Assembly: GCF_963259705.1 (NCBI RefSeq)
Contig: NC_081852.1
Span: 59,582,859 to 59,646,858, forward strand
DNA: 64,000 nucleotides
Direction: 5' to 3'
Source of the DNA: Myotis daubentonii
Lineage: Eukaryota > Chordata > Mammalia > Chiroptera > Vespertilionidae
The notes beneath the pieces were generated by a model. It ran no database searches. It had not been told where the DNA came from and was given only the letters and a program-made list of their open reading frames with translations. Every line of letters starts with the position of its first letter. The first letter of the stretch is position 1. Made by a program: the position numbers and the translations under genes. This document shows positions 8,942 through 19,995 of the stretch, piece after piece.

Positions 8942-11900
8942 TGTAACCTCAAAGCTGTGGCCCAAAACAAGGGGAGGTGACACCCCAAGCCCCCCTTCAT
9001 GGCGTGTGTAAGCCACAGGGAGGACCCCAGCACTTGCTCTGCCCAAACTATAACCGCCTTGCCAGCAATACACCCCTGTGCCGTGGCCCATGAACTGAAC
9101 CGGCTGCACCCCTCCCAAGATCGTCTTCATAGGGGTGATGGGAGAATGGCTGGGGGGAGCATCAAGCCGCTGTGGCTGCTGCAGTTGATGCCGTGACTCA
9201 GAGTGAGCCCTGAGCCATGCTGGAGAAATCTCTCCCGGAGAAGCGGGCACTTAGAGTTCGTTATATCGACCCCGCACCCAGCGCCGTGGAGAGTGTCAGA
9301 GGCTCAATAAACATGGACTTTTTGTGGGGCTGAGAGGAGGAAGCAGGTTGTCGGACACCGAATGGGACAAGGGAGGGGCTCTCGGTGGGCTGACTGGGCT
9401 CCTGGGCCGGCCTGATTGCCCAGCTTGGTTAGTCGGTGTGTAAACCACAGGGCGTGGCAGTGTCCCTCTGGGAACGTGGGCATCATAGGACTTTCGAGAT
9501 TCTCACAGATTGCATTGTCATTTGTATTTTCATCACATAACTTTGAGCACATTCAATAGTACAGCTTCCTGTATGGAGAGACTGCTTTGCAGTATTAAAG
9601 CCTCCTCATGCACTGAGAGGGCCACACCGCACTTACCCGTGTCCCCAGATTTCTGGGTCCAGGACGTCGCCCCCATCTGCTCTTCTCGGTGCTGTTTCCA
9701 GTGCCTTTCACTAGGGCCTTGTGGCAATTTCTTCCCTGCCTTCTCCTTCAGGACCCTCCCCTCTCCCTCCTGTATCCACTCTCCCACTAGGAGCTTGTGT
9801 GTCCTGAGCCTTTCATACCAGTGCTGGGCTCAGCTCAGTGCAGGCTGCTGGGTGTGGAGGGGCAGGAGGAGCCTGTGCGATGAGCTGTGAGCCCTTGGCC
9901 CAGAGGGCCGGACCTGCAGGAACTCCCCCTCTCCCCGCCTCAGGCTTCCCCCCTCCTCAGGCTCCCCCCAACCCGCCCGCCTTCCTGTACAGAAGTACTG
10001 GGGCTTCTCTGCCCTCTGCTTGTTTGCAGCGACAGAGCGAGGTTGTGGGCCTGCAGACAGCCAGGCCCGGGCTCTGAGTCATGCACAGCTGGGGACTGGA
10101 GGAAATGAGGAAATGTGCTCGTACCTCTGGGAAAATCTTTTCTCTCTAAATTCAGCAGCACCCGTCCGCACCTGTGCATTTCTCTGTATTTTGGAACACT
10201 GTCAGTGATGTGATGTTTCCTATTTTTAAATCAGATTCTTAAAAGTGAGAAAAACACTTGCTCATTCTAAGTGTTTTTTTTTTTAAGAAATAATTCACGG
10301 GCGGAGATAACTTCATTTCAAGAATAAAAATACCAGCTTCACAATCCTCACCATTTGGTCTGTTCTCTGAATTATAAACGTGAGGCAGATCTAAGGCACT
10401 TTGAGTGCCCACGTCGGCGAAAGGATCAGAATCCAAGGCATGCAGTTCAGACTGTCTTGTCATTTCCCTTTATTGGGAGCCCATTTGAATTTAAATTATG
10501 CGCAGTAAGTGTCAGATCTTCCTCCATTGGTCTCGGTAGCTAAGGAATTCTGTATATTTAAAAAAGGTCTTTGTACTTCAAAGGCTCCTGGACAACACGA
10601 GTCTCTTCATCTCCTGGGAGAGGTGCCGGGGAGATGGATCAGATGACTTTGAGGTGCTCCAGGAGGAGGGCCCCCCCCAACCCCCCCAGCTGGGGAAGCT
10701 GCGCTTTGGTCTTGTCCTCAGCTCAGCTCTGCCTTCTCTCTGGAAACCTTTCTGATGAGCCCCCGTACTAGGCACCCCTGCTTTCTGCCTGGGGTGGCAG
10801 GGGCAGAACACCCACTAGGTGGCAGTGCATTTCCGGGACCTGCCGCTGGGTCTCAGAGCGATCAGCTCCACACTCGGGGTTCCAGAATCAACTGAAAGCT
10901 CACAGTGCAAGAATGCGCCTTCCCTGGCTGACCTGAGACCTGACCAGACCTAGTTCATGGGACTGGTTTCGGTCTGAGCTCTAAAATGTGTCCCAGCGTG
11001 TGGTCCTGAACTTGGGGTGTAGACATTGTTGCAGAGGCTGCTGGGGATGACTCTAAAATGGGGGTGCAACTGGGTGAATGTGTGCCCCAGCCAGGTGGTC
11101 TCCATCTCGGGAGCCAGTCCCAAGGTTCCAAACCCTGCTCTGCTCCTCTGGCCTGTCCGAGTTTGTGTCTTCATCCTCGGTGGTAGGACCTCTGTGCAGC
11201 TCTGCCGGCCACCAGGGGTTATGCGTGGGGAGAGAGGACCCAAACTCTGGAAACAGTCACGTGTCTAAATGTGAGCTCTTTTCATTACAGAGACCCCAGA
11301 GCAGGAGTCACGTTGCAGCCCTCACTGTCACAGTGGACATAGTGGTGGGGACCTGGCAGATAGGCTGTCACGGTGGGCCTGCTGGCCCCGCTGGCTGTGG
11401 TCCAGGCTGGGCCTGGCAACTTCCCTCAGCAGCCTGCTGCCCTCTGCTGGCCAAGCCTGGGGAAGCAGGAGGGTGCTGGGGGGACTGGCCAGGGGAGGTT
11501 GCCACTTCTGTGAGGGGTGTGAAATCTTATAGGTGGGCACACATAGGGACGGCCATACCTCTCCATGTGCCCTGGGTCAGCAGCTGGGGTCCAACCACCA
11601 GGCGGAGCTCTGGGCCATGAGCACATCAGCTCCTGCCTTCTCTGCTGGTGGCTGAGGCTCCATCCCCGAGTGTCCTGGCCCCTTGCCCCTGTGTCCTGGC
11701 ACTCCCTGTCGACTGGCCTCAGGGCTGGAGCTCACCCGCACCCCCTCAGCTTTTATAACTTTTCAATGATGTTTTTCTAAATAGACCCTGCCATGGTACC
11801 AGGGTGGAAGCTCCCTTAGGTCCAGGGGATAGTGTCTCCGTGCCTGGGGGTGCCAGTCCTCAGAGACTGGAGGACTGGGGTGGGTCGTGCCGTCTGCCTG

Positions 11901-12464
11901 GAAGGGGCCACTGCAGCAGCCCAGTGGGAGAAAAAGTCTCGAGTCTGTCATTGGCCTGGGTTTGTCCCCAAAGAAATTGTGCAAAATAGGCAGGCAGCCT
12001 CTTTCCTCCTGCAGGCAGTGGGAACTGAGGTACTGGAGGGCTGTGTTTCCTAAGACCTAACCAGGAGGGTGCAGTGTGACCTCCTCGGCTCCACTACTTT
12101 TCCTCCTGGGGGAGACAAGCGGGGTCTAAACATACTCTTGGGGGCCCATGTAGGTGGCTACTGACCCCATTTCACCCTTTAAACCCCGAGTGGAGTGACA
12201 CCCCCCACTCAGGGGTGATGGGCAGGCTGGGGTGAGGGTTTCTCAGGCAGAAAGCTGGGTGCTCCCCAGAGGCTGTCTGCATGCCCTCAGGTTCCCACCG
12301 TTGGGGCACTCCTGCAGAATGGGGTGCATGCCGGGTGAGGGTGTGAGCCGTTCAGGTAAATACAATTAGTAGGAGGATGAGGAACACGTCAAGTGGGAGC
12401 TTACAGGGTGAGTGCAACAGCGCTAATGAGACAGACTTGCCATGGGGTGGCGCTCTTGACCTCA
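8942..12464. other. 3.5-kb intergenic stretch, no gene recognised
   Basis: Mostly unique, moderately GC-rich sequence. All open frames are short, overlap on both strands and lack recognisable domains. A segment with GAGGCTCAATAAACATGG at about 9299-9316 may be the tail of an ancient MIR/L2-like repeat. A C-rich run occurs at 10671-10687. No RNA gene is seen. Confidence 0.4.
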
Positions 12465-13322
12465 TGGTATTTTTTAAGCTTTAAAATGTTACTGAAATTC
12501 AGGTTTAGAATTTAACAATTTAATACAACATTATTTGAATATTTTCTAACCAGTATTCTCACCTGCTTTGCATGATTTCTGGGCACAACTTTAAAGAATT
12601 GATACTTTCAGCCTAACTTTTCATAACATGCCAATCATTAAAATCTCAGATACTTCCCTAAAATTGTTCTTATCTCACTGACAGAATTTTTAAAAATAAG
12701 CTCAAATATTGAAAATTTAAGACATTGATATTGCAGCCACTGTAACGTAGAAAGGAAGAAAATGTTCAATCTTAACCATTTAAAATTGTTAACATTTATT
12801 GTAGTAATGCAACATGAATTTTTAATATAATCATATGAATTTTTCATTAAAATGTTCAACCATTTCCTACTGAAGCATGTCCAAGTTTATAAAAATCTTC
12901 TCTTTTAAAGTAACCTATACTGAATTAATCCAAAAGTAATCGTGGCACTTTAGATAAGATGTTTAGTCTATGGCAGATTTTCAGTACCTAAGTGCCTGAT
13001 CACTAGCAGGTTGCTGGAAAAAATATAAAGCCTGGATTTCTTTAGGGAGCGAGTCGTTTGGGATCTCGGGGCACATTGAGGTCTGACGAATACTGTGCAA
13101 GCCCCAAACGGCACAGCCACTCATTCCGACCCGATGCTCCGCCGGCACAGGAGGCTCCGGTGCGGAAGGAATCAATGTCAGCCTTCGTTCTTCCCGACCC
13201 GCTGCCAGGATGTGAGGCTCTCTGTTAGGCGCTGAGGACCACGTGTGCTTTGAGCTGCTGACAGTGTTTTTTTCTCCTTTCATGAACATGTCATAAGAGT
13301 TGGACTGTTAGTATTTCTTGGG

Positions 13323-13601
13323 TAGTCCTAGCCGGTTTGGCTCAATGGATAGACTGTTGGCCTGCGGGTCGAAGGGCCCTGGCTTGGATTCTGGTCAAGG
13401 GCACGTACCTTGGTTGCAGGCTCTATTCTGGTTTTGGTCTGAGTGAGTACAAGAGTGCAGGAGGCAACCAGTTGATGTATTTCTCTCACATCGATGTTTC
13501 TCTCTCTCTCTCTGTTTCTCCCCCTCCCTTCCACTTTCTCTAAAAATCAATGGAAAAATATCCTCAGGTGAGGATTAGAAAAGAACAGAAAAGAAACAAA
13601 A
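13323..13601 (+). mobile_element. VES-type SINE in the DARS1 pseudogene
   Basis: Head CCTAGCCGGTTTGGCTCAAT, then a pyrimidine-rich body and TCAATGGAAAAATATCCTCA with a GGTGAGGATTA tail. Duplication ATTTCTTGGG occurs at 13313-13322 and 13602-13611. It has the longer tail also seen at 29725 and 38744. Confidence 0.92.
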
Positions 13602-13727
13602 ATTTCTTGGGAATGGAAGAGTTTACAGCCCATGGGTGTTTATCAAGAATATAAAAACTGTATCGTGCTTTTCCTTTACCAGACAGCCCAACAGTTTTTC
13701 CTTTGGCGTACTCTTTGTCTCCCTTTC

Positions 13728-13935
13728 TTTTCTTTTAAATATATTTTTATTGATTTCAGGGAGAAAGGGAGAGGGAGAGAGAAATAGAAACATCAATGAT
13801 GAGAGAGAATCATTGAATGGCTGCCTCCTGCACGCCCCTTACTGAGGATCAAGCCTGCAACTTGACCAGGAATGAACCCTGACCTCCTACTCCATAGGTC
13901 AGTGCTCAACCACTGAGCCATGCTGGCTGGGCCTC
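13728..13935 (-). mobile_element. VES-type SINE in the DARS1 pseudogene
   Basis: Reverse orientation: TTTTTATTGATTTCAGGGAG, CTGCCTCCTGCACGCCCC, and head complement CAACCACTGAGCCATGCTGG. An 11-bp duplication, GTCTCCCTTTC, at 13717-13727 and 13936-13946 is perfect and lies inside DARS1-derived sequence. Confidence 0.95.
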
Positions 13936-14289
13936 GTCTCCCTTTCAATCCAAGCTTCCCTAAGTATAGCCAATGCCTCACAATACTCTGGCCTTAAAGT
14001 TGGCCCCCAAAATTTGAATGCCTCACCTGGGAACTGTTTACTCACCGTCTGAATTTCAGTTCGAAACCTTTCTTGAAGTCCTTTGAATATTTCTATGAAG
14101 GTGTCAGCAGTTTCTTCCATAACTTCGTGGTAATGATAATTCAAAGCCATTTCAATGTCCAAACTGACAAGTTCAGATGTGTGTGGTATTAGAGTCTTCA
14201 GCTCGGACCTCATTTTAAAGGGTTGTGAGCCAGTTGTCCAGCGCAACCTTAATTTTTGTTGCATGTTTGCTCATTTGTCTGCAAACTAA

Positions 14290-15133
14290 CAAGAGGACAT
14301 CTAGAGTGAGATAGTGTTGTTGAAGTTTATAGGACTTTTGGGTTAAATCTTACAAGATGATCTCTCCCTCTTCTCATTCTCCTCTCCATCACCGCTGGTG
14401 TCTGCCGCCTGTCACTGTTTCCGAGATGATGAAACAGAGGCACTTGCCTGTCCTCCTTTGCTGGGGAAAAAGCCCAAAGATCAGGCCCATCTCTCATAAG
14501 TCTCCCGGGACTGGGTCATCCTGCTGGGGTGGCCCCTGGGGAGCCAAGTGCCCTCTGGGAAGGAGACCCTGTGGGAACATCCCGGCTCTCATTTTCACTG
14601 TGGCTCGCTTTCCTCTGCAGATCTGGGAGGAAGGTGCCAGGAAACTCGTTCTGAATCTTCAAAAGGCTTTTGATGAGACGTTTAGAGCTGTTCATCCACA
14701 TTCGCGTCACGATCAGGGCCCGTAAATTGGGAGAAGAGAAGGGGCTGACTCCTTGCAGGCCCCTCGGTCTTGCAGCTGCCAGAGCAGTGCTGGGTGCGTC
14801 ACAGCAGCGTGGCATGCTCCCAGGGAGCCAGAGCCATCAGCCACCATTTCCTAAGACAGATTGCATTTGAGTTCACGTTTAATTTAATTTTCAGCTCTCC
14901 AAGGGGAATGAAGCCATTTCCTAGCACCGAGGAGAGAGACACTGAAGAAAGTAGACAGGTGTGGCCGAGACGAGGGGCTCCCTTTTAGGAAGGCGGGTAC
15001 TTGGGGAGTTAAGGTTGTCTGTTGCAGCTCTCACCTGGCGGAGAAGGTCAGAGCCTCTGAGATCTCCCCGCCCCAGTGCCGGGCTTGGGCACCTCATTCT
15101 TGCTCTTTTCCGGGCCTCCCTGGGTGAGGAGGT
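14290..15133. other. Intergenic sequence with a possible splice-acceptor-like site
   Basis: Nothing is firmly recognised. At about 14600-14621 a pyrimidine-rich tract ends in CTCTGCAG, followed by an open frame of about 34 codons, but there is no supporting similarity. Confidence 0.35.
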
Positions 15134-15361
15134 GGCCAGGGTGCAAGGCGGGGGAATGCCAGGGTGCAAGGCGGGGGGATGCCAGGGTGCAAGGCGGGGG
15201 GAAGCCAGGATGCAAGGCAGGGGGAAGCCAGGGTGCAAGGCGGGGGATGCCAGGGTGCAAGGCGGGGGGAAGCCAGGGTGCAAGGCGGGGGGAAGCCAGG
15301 GTGCAAGGCGGGGAGAGCCAGGGTGCAAGGCGGGGAGAGCCAGGGTGCAAGGCGGGGGTAT
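15134..15361 (+). repeat. Minisatellite, 23-bp unit, about 10 copies
   Basis: Tandem array of GCCAGGGTGCAAGGCGGGG followed by 3-5 variable bases (unit lengths 22-24). Units differ mainly in the G-run length and in the last two or three bases. One unit (about 15203-15225) has A substitutions (GCCAGGATGCAAGGCAGGGG). Long open frames cross it on both strands only because the array has few stops; no protein is implied. Confidence 0.97.
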
Positions 15362-16640
15362 GGCCAGGGCACAGAGGGAACTAGCTGACCGCTCTCAGAA
15401 GGAGCTGCAGTCCCCAGGGCCTCTTCTCAGCCAGGACCCAGGGACCAGGCATGCAGGGTGTCTGTGGTACACTCAGGAGCAGAGCCCAACCTTTCCAAGA
15501 CTGGCTTCCAGGGTGTTCTGTCACCGCATCAGGCCACCTTCCCGCCAGCCTGGCACCCTTGTTTGCTCAGGATAAAGCTCACCCAACTGGCCTCTCTGGA
15601 TACCAGCCACTTCTGTTTGTCCTTGTGTGCCAGCTGGTCGGCTTCCTAACTGCCCCTGAGCTGTGTGAGGGGCCAGCGGGCCTATTCACTCCTTCTGGTT
15701 AATAAGAGCGAACGGCACACTTCTGGGCAGAGCCCTGTGACTGGCACTCCAAGTCACACACATGGAGCCCCAGGTGGGGTAAGGGGACCACCAAGGCTGA
15801 CCCAGCTGCCTGCCGGGACCCCAGGGCAGCAGGGCCCCCTGCATCAAGGCCGGCGCCTCTTGGGAGGTCAGGGGTCAGATTCTAGACCCCTTTCCTCATG
15901 GGCTTCAGCATTTTGGAGCTTCTCTAATGGATTAGGGGGCCCCCCTTCAGATGCCTGGGCAGGAAGGTCTGAGGCCCTCCGAGGGTGTGGGAAGAGGCTG
16001 GCCCCTGCAATGTGGTGACACGGGTGCCTTCAGGGCGATGGTCTGTGTAGGTAGGAAAGCCAAGGGTGGGCACCCGGATCCTGCAGGGCCAGGTTTTTGG
16101 CACTCGGGGGCCATGAGGGCAGCAGGGGGCAGTAGCGCAGGCTCTTAGGTTCCCAGGGCTCAATTTGAGGGCTGGTCAGATGCTGTGAGGAGATACTGGG
16201 CTTCCTAGGAAGACTTTGCTTGTGTAACAGAGAGCGAAGTGACTGTCATTTTATCGCAAGACAATGCATGTAGTCTGCGCTGTCCTCCAGACTTGGAGCA
16301 GCTTGAGGGCCAGGGTGGGTCCCTGCTCACCACTTCCACCCTGGGAGCCTGGAGCCCCGAAGTCTCTCCGGTGCTTGGCGCACAGTAGGTCAGAAGACGT
16401 TTGCAGGACTGGAGCGGGCCCTGCGTAGACCCAGGGACAGTGACTCAGCTGTGAACTGTGGTGACATTTGGCTCGGTGACCCACCAGCCCACCAGATTTT
16501 CTCTTGTTCAGACTTGGCCAGTGAGGAGTTTTAAAATCCGCCGCTGGCAGAGTGCATGTCCCGTTATAAACACCCGGGGCCTGAGAGCTTCATCATCTCA
16601 CCAGCCCTTCCTGTGATGAAGACTAAGGAACAGGAAGGGG
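15362..16640. other. GC-rich intergenic sequence, nothing recognised
   Basis: Short overlapping frames only. GTGCTTGGCGCACAGTAGGT at 16371-16390 resembles the tail motif of an old MIR-like repeat. Confidence 0.4.
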
Positions 16641-16900
16641 TAACTCATTAAATTTACTACCTATGTCTAACATCTCTCCATTATCTGATGTTCTAAACAC
16701 AGATTTCAAACAGGTTTTAGAAATTTCTATCACTGGATCTGAGGATTTATTTCTCTTTAATTTGGAGCTCATTTTGTGCTCAACATTATATCACGCGTCA
16801 TTTTAGCTCAATATATCAAAATCAAGGAGAAAATAATTGAGCTGGAAACACCAAACTCCATAAATAATATAAATAACAATAAACGAGTAATTTGGGTGCG
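16641..16900. other. AT-rich unique block, candidate conserved non-coding element
   Basis: An AT-rich island within GC-richer surroundings, with AAATAATTGAGC and AATAATATAAATAACAATAA tracts and no match to repeats I know. Base composition is the only support. Confidence 0.25.
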
Positions 16901-17764
16901 TTTTGCCGAACTTCAAGGACTCCGGTGCTGGCTGGGAAAGGTGTCTGGTCACTGCCGCTCGTGGGCTTAGAGGACACGTAACCTTGCGCAGGAGGCAGTG
17001 GGGCTGGGGCGGACTCTTGGGGACCTGACCGGCAGCACCTGTGACAGCTGCAGTGTTTGCTCCGAACACGGGAAAGCGAGGGAGTGAAGCTCTGGTGTTG
17101 GAGTTGTCTCTCCCCAGCTTTAATCGTGCAAGCGGGAGGGAAGCCGTGTCCTTGGCCGCCTGCACCTGTGTGGCAGCGCTCAGCCTCCTCTGCTTCTCAG
17201 GCTGGACTGGGTCCCTCCATTCCAGGTGTCCCAGAGCACCTCTGCCCGGGGCACCTCTGCCCGGAGCACGCTAATTCCCTGGTGACCCCTTTACGAAGTG
17301 TTTTCCATATTAAAACGAATGAGTGTGTTATCGGTCGAGTGGAATATTGGCAATTTAAAGAATAGTGATCTTTCCCGCATGTGGCACCCCGGATTCCTGG
17401 CGTGACCAGATGACATGCGGCTGAATTTGGAGAAAGTCCCAGCAGCCCTGGGCTAGGTGTTACTCTGCCCGGTGTGGTCATCAGAACCCGTCCCTTCTCC
17501 CTGGGCGATCTTGGGTGAGTGGCTCTCTAGCTGTTGTGATCTCCACGGGACAGTGGACCCTGGACCCCCACCTGGGCCAGACTCAGCACCCCCTCCCGCC
17601 CTCCCCCCGGCTGGAGAGGCCCCAGTTTTAGCTCCTCGGGTGATTATTCCAGAGGTGAGTGGGTTGAAGTTTTGTCTGGGAATTGAAGTGGATTTTAGTC
17701 ACAGGACTCACTTTTACCTTTTAAGGATGATCTCCATGTCATGTCTGAGGGCATTTTGTTTGAC
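16901..17764. other. Intergenic sequence, nothing recognised
   Basis: No gene or RNA seen. A short tandem duplication of GCACCTCTGCCCGG occurs at about 17237-17266. Confidence 0.4.
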
Positions 17765-18980
17765 TTTTTGTTGTTGTGGTGGTAAAATATGCACAACATA
17801 CAAATTACCGTTTTAACCATTTTCAAATGTGCAGACCAGTGGCATTGAGTGCATTCGTGATGTTGAGTAACCATCATCACCATCCATCTCCAGAACGCTT
17901 TTATCTTCCCAAAGCGAAACTCTGTCCCCATTAGCCACCGACTCCATTCCCCCTTCCCAGCCCTGGCACCGCCATCCTACCTTCTGCCCCTGTGGACTTG
18001 ACTCCTCCAGGACCTCCTGTAAGTGGAGTCACGTGGTACTTGTCCTTCTGTGTCTGCTTATTTCACCAAGCACAGTGTCCTCCAGGTCCATCGAGCTCTA
18101 GCAGAATTTCCGTCCATGTTCACCTATGTGTCAGGATTTCCTTCCTCTAAAGCAGTGGTTCTCGACCTGTGGGTCATGACCCCTCTGGGTGTCGAATGAC
18201 CCTTTTACAGGGGTCGCCTAAGACCATTGGAAAACACATATATAATTACACATTGTTTTTGTGATGAATCACTATGCTTTAATTATGTTCAATTTGTAAC
18301 AATGAAAATACATCCTGCATATCAGATATTTAAATTACGATTCATAACAATAGCAAAATTACAGTTATGAAGTAGCAACAAAAATAATTTTATGGTTGGG
18401 GGTCATCACCACATGAGGAACTGTATTAAAGGGTCGCGGCATTAGGAAGGTTGAGAACCACGGCTCTAAAGGCTCCCGATAATGTTTGGTTGTACGATAG
18501 GCCACATTGTGCTTATCTATTCATTCACTTTGGACAGTTGAGTTCTTTCTACCTTTTGGGTGTGTGAATAATGCTGGTGTGCACGTGGGTGTGTAATGCT
18601 GTTCCAGCACCTGCTTCCGGATAAAGACCCTGAAGTGGGAGTGCGGGGTCATGCGGCAGTTCTAGTTTTGATTTTTGGAGGAACCTCCATACTGTTTTCC
18701 ACAGCGGCCGCGTCACATTCCCACCCACAGTGTGCAAAGGTTCCAGTTTCTCCACATCCCCGCCAACACTAGCTGTTTTCTGATTTCCTCTTTTGATAAT
18801 AGCCATTGCTATGGGTGTGAGCTGCATTGCATTTGTGGTTTTAATTTGCATTTCCTTAACAGTAAGGGATATTGGACATCTTTTCATGTGCATTTGTCTG
18901 TCTTTTGGAGAAATGTCTATTTGAGCCCTTTGCTCATTTTCAAATTGGTTTGTGTATTTTTTGTTGTTGACCCACCTTGA
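17765..18980 (-). mobile_element. Old L1 fragment, ORF2 C-terminal end and 3' region
   Basis: On the minus strand, 18893-18549 encodes a decayed L1 ORF2p C-terminal region with PLWKTVWRFLQK, ELPHDPALPL and GLYPE. Upstream of that is the usual TGCAAATTAAAACCACAAATG nucleotide block. The piece from 18145 to 17765 is the matching 3' part. A SPIN-like element at 18153-18463 interrupts it. No functional enzyme can be made. Confidence 0.85.
18153..18463 (+). mobile_element. SPIN-like hAT element, 311 bp, with perfect TSD
   Basis: Left TIR CAGTGGTTCTCGACCTGTGG, right TIR GGTTGAGAACCACGG. Internal landmarks are GGGGTCGCCTAAGACCATTG, AACACATATATAATTACA and TTAATTATGTTCAATTTG. A perfect 8-bp duplication, CTCTAAAG, is at 18145-18152 and 18464-18471, inside the L1. 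It is longer than the 212-bp copies at 4206 and 59398 because it keeps the AT-rich central part they lack. Confidence 0.95.
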
Positions 18981-19011
18981 ACTTCAAGTCCACTTTAAAA
19001 CCTACACTGTA

Positions 19012-19212
19012 GCCCTGGCCAGTACTGCTAAGTGGTTAGAGCATCGGCCCACAGACTGATGGGTCTTGGGTTCGATTCCTAGTCAAGGGCGCGTACCTGG
19101 GTTGCAGGTTTGATCCCCTGTGCTGGTCGGGGCATGTGCAGGAGGCAACCAAGCAATGTGTCTCTCTCACATCAGTGTTTCTCTCTCTCTGCCCCCCTCC
19201 CACCGTAAGAAA
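19012..19212 (+). mobile_element. VES-type SINE
   Basis: Starts GTAGCCCTGGCCAGTACTGC. A box TAAGTGGTTAGAGCATCGG, B box GGGTTCGATTCC, then GCAGGAGGCAACCAAGCAAT. It ends in a pyrimidine-rich block with little A-tail, so the 3' end is eroded. Confidence 0.88.
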
Positions 19213-19904
19213 CCAGGGCCAGTATTTCTCATTTAAATCAATAGCTATGAGGAGTGGCATTGGCGGGGGCTGCGTGAGGACAGACACTGCTGTGGAAGGC
19301 TTGCCGGATGTTCGCCCACAGGCTAACGAGGCGGCCTCGCCCCCTTCAGAAGAAGGAACCAGGGCCAGGGCTTCCTCTCCGCTGTCAGAGATAATAACTC
19401 GGTGTCCTGCCCCAAACTTCAGGATAAGAACGCGGCTGAGAGACGGGGCGTCATTAGTGCCCTTTTACTGCAGGGAAGATCTCATCCCAACCTAATTATT
19501 TGTAAAAGTGTATTTTTACTCCCTGAAAATTGCAAGCTTTTAATAATTGGCGTGAGAGGCACAGTCGGTGCACACGGACGGTGATTCAGTGATGTCCGCC
19601 TAATCAGCCGGCACCAGCTGCAGACCCACCCCCCCAAAGTGGGGGTGCCTCGGGCTGGCGGTGTAATGAAAAAGGGAAACACTGAAGTGAGTGATCCTGG
19701 GTCATTATTTAATCAGGGGAGAGACCGGGGAGCTGATAGCAGCCCCAGGAATAGGATTTAATGAGAGAAGAGGCAAGAATTAATGCAAAGGTCAGCAAAA
19801 TGATGTGGAGTCGCTTGGAATTTTTAATCAGCTCTGGTGTCCCGATCTGCTCCGCTCAGAAGCACTTTGCAATTATGGAATATGGGTAGTTAACTTGATA
19901 AGGA
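19213..19904. other. Intergenic sequence with AT-rich, conserved-looking blocks
   Basis: Blocks such as GCAAGCTTTTAATAATTGG, GGATTTAATGAGAGAAG and GAATTTTTAATCAGCTC contain repeated TAAT cores and match no repeat I recognise. They could be a homeodomain-responsive enhancer, which is unproven. Confidence 0.25.
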
Positions 19905-19995
19905 ATAATAATAACCCAACGTTTACTTAGTTCCTGCAATTTACAGAGCCCTCTCCCATATTCTCCTTTTAATCCTTCCTGATGCCCCGGGGTGG
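19905..19995 (+). repeat. MIR-type fragment
   Basis: ATAATAACCCAACGTTTACT, TTTACAGAGCCCTCTCCCAT and CCTTTTAATCCTTCCTGATG follow the left half of a MIR element. Confidence 0.55.

Larger units (their letters stand above)
12465..14285 (-). pseudogene. DARS1: Aspartyl-tRNA synthetase retropseudogene, split by two SINEs
   Basis: Minus-strand, intronless remnant of cytosolic DARS1, the class II enzyme that charges tRNA-Asp. Piece 1 (14285-13936) keeps an open frame with [37 protein letters not shown] and [12 protein letters not shown], from the catalytic domain. A SINE (13728-13935) follows. Piece 2 (13727-13611) matches the part encoding HLVKEKYDT and FYILDK but has lost bases. A second SINE (13323-13601) follows. 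Piece 3 (13312-12985) covers the C-terminus (MFMKGE, then frameshifted sequence, then IRQTSM) up to the old stop. The AT-rich stretch below 12985 to about 12465 is probably its 3' UTR, ending near an A-rich tract. Several exons are contiguous, so it is a processed copy; frameshifts, 5' truncation and SINEs make it non-functional. Confidence 0.9.

Noticed and set aside
13899..14264. A 121-codon frame with clear aminoacyl-tRNA synthetase similarity as a functional gene
   Set aside because: It is the open remainder of the DARS1 retropseudogene and runs into a SINE; the catalytic C-terminus is frameshifted.
15134..15361. CRISPR-like array
   Set aside because: Units are contiguous without spacers, in a mammalian genome; this is a minisatellite.
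14921..15575. Repetitive open frames (e.g. 204 codons) on both strands at the minisatellite
   Set aside because: They are translations of the 23-bp tandem array, which lacks stops in several frames.
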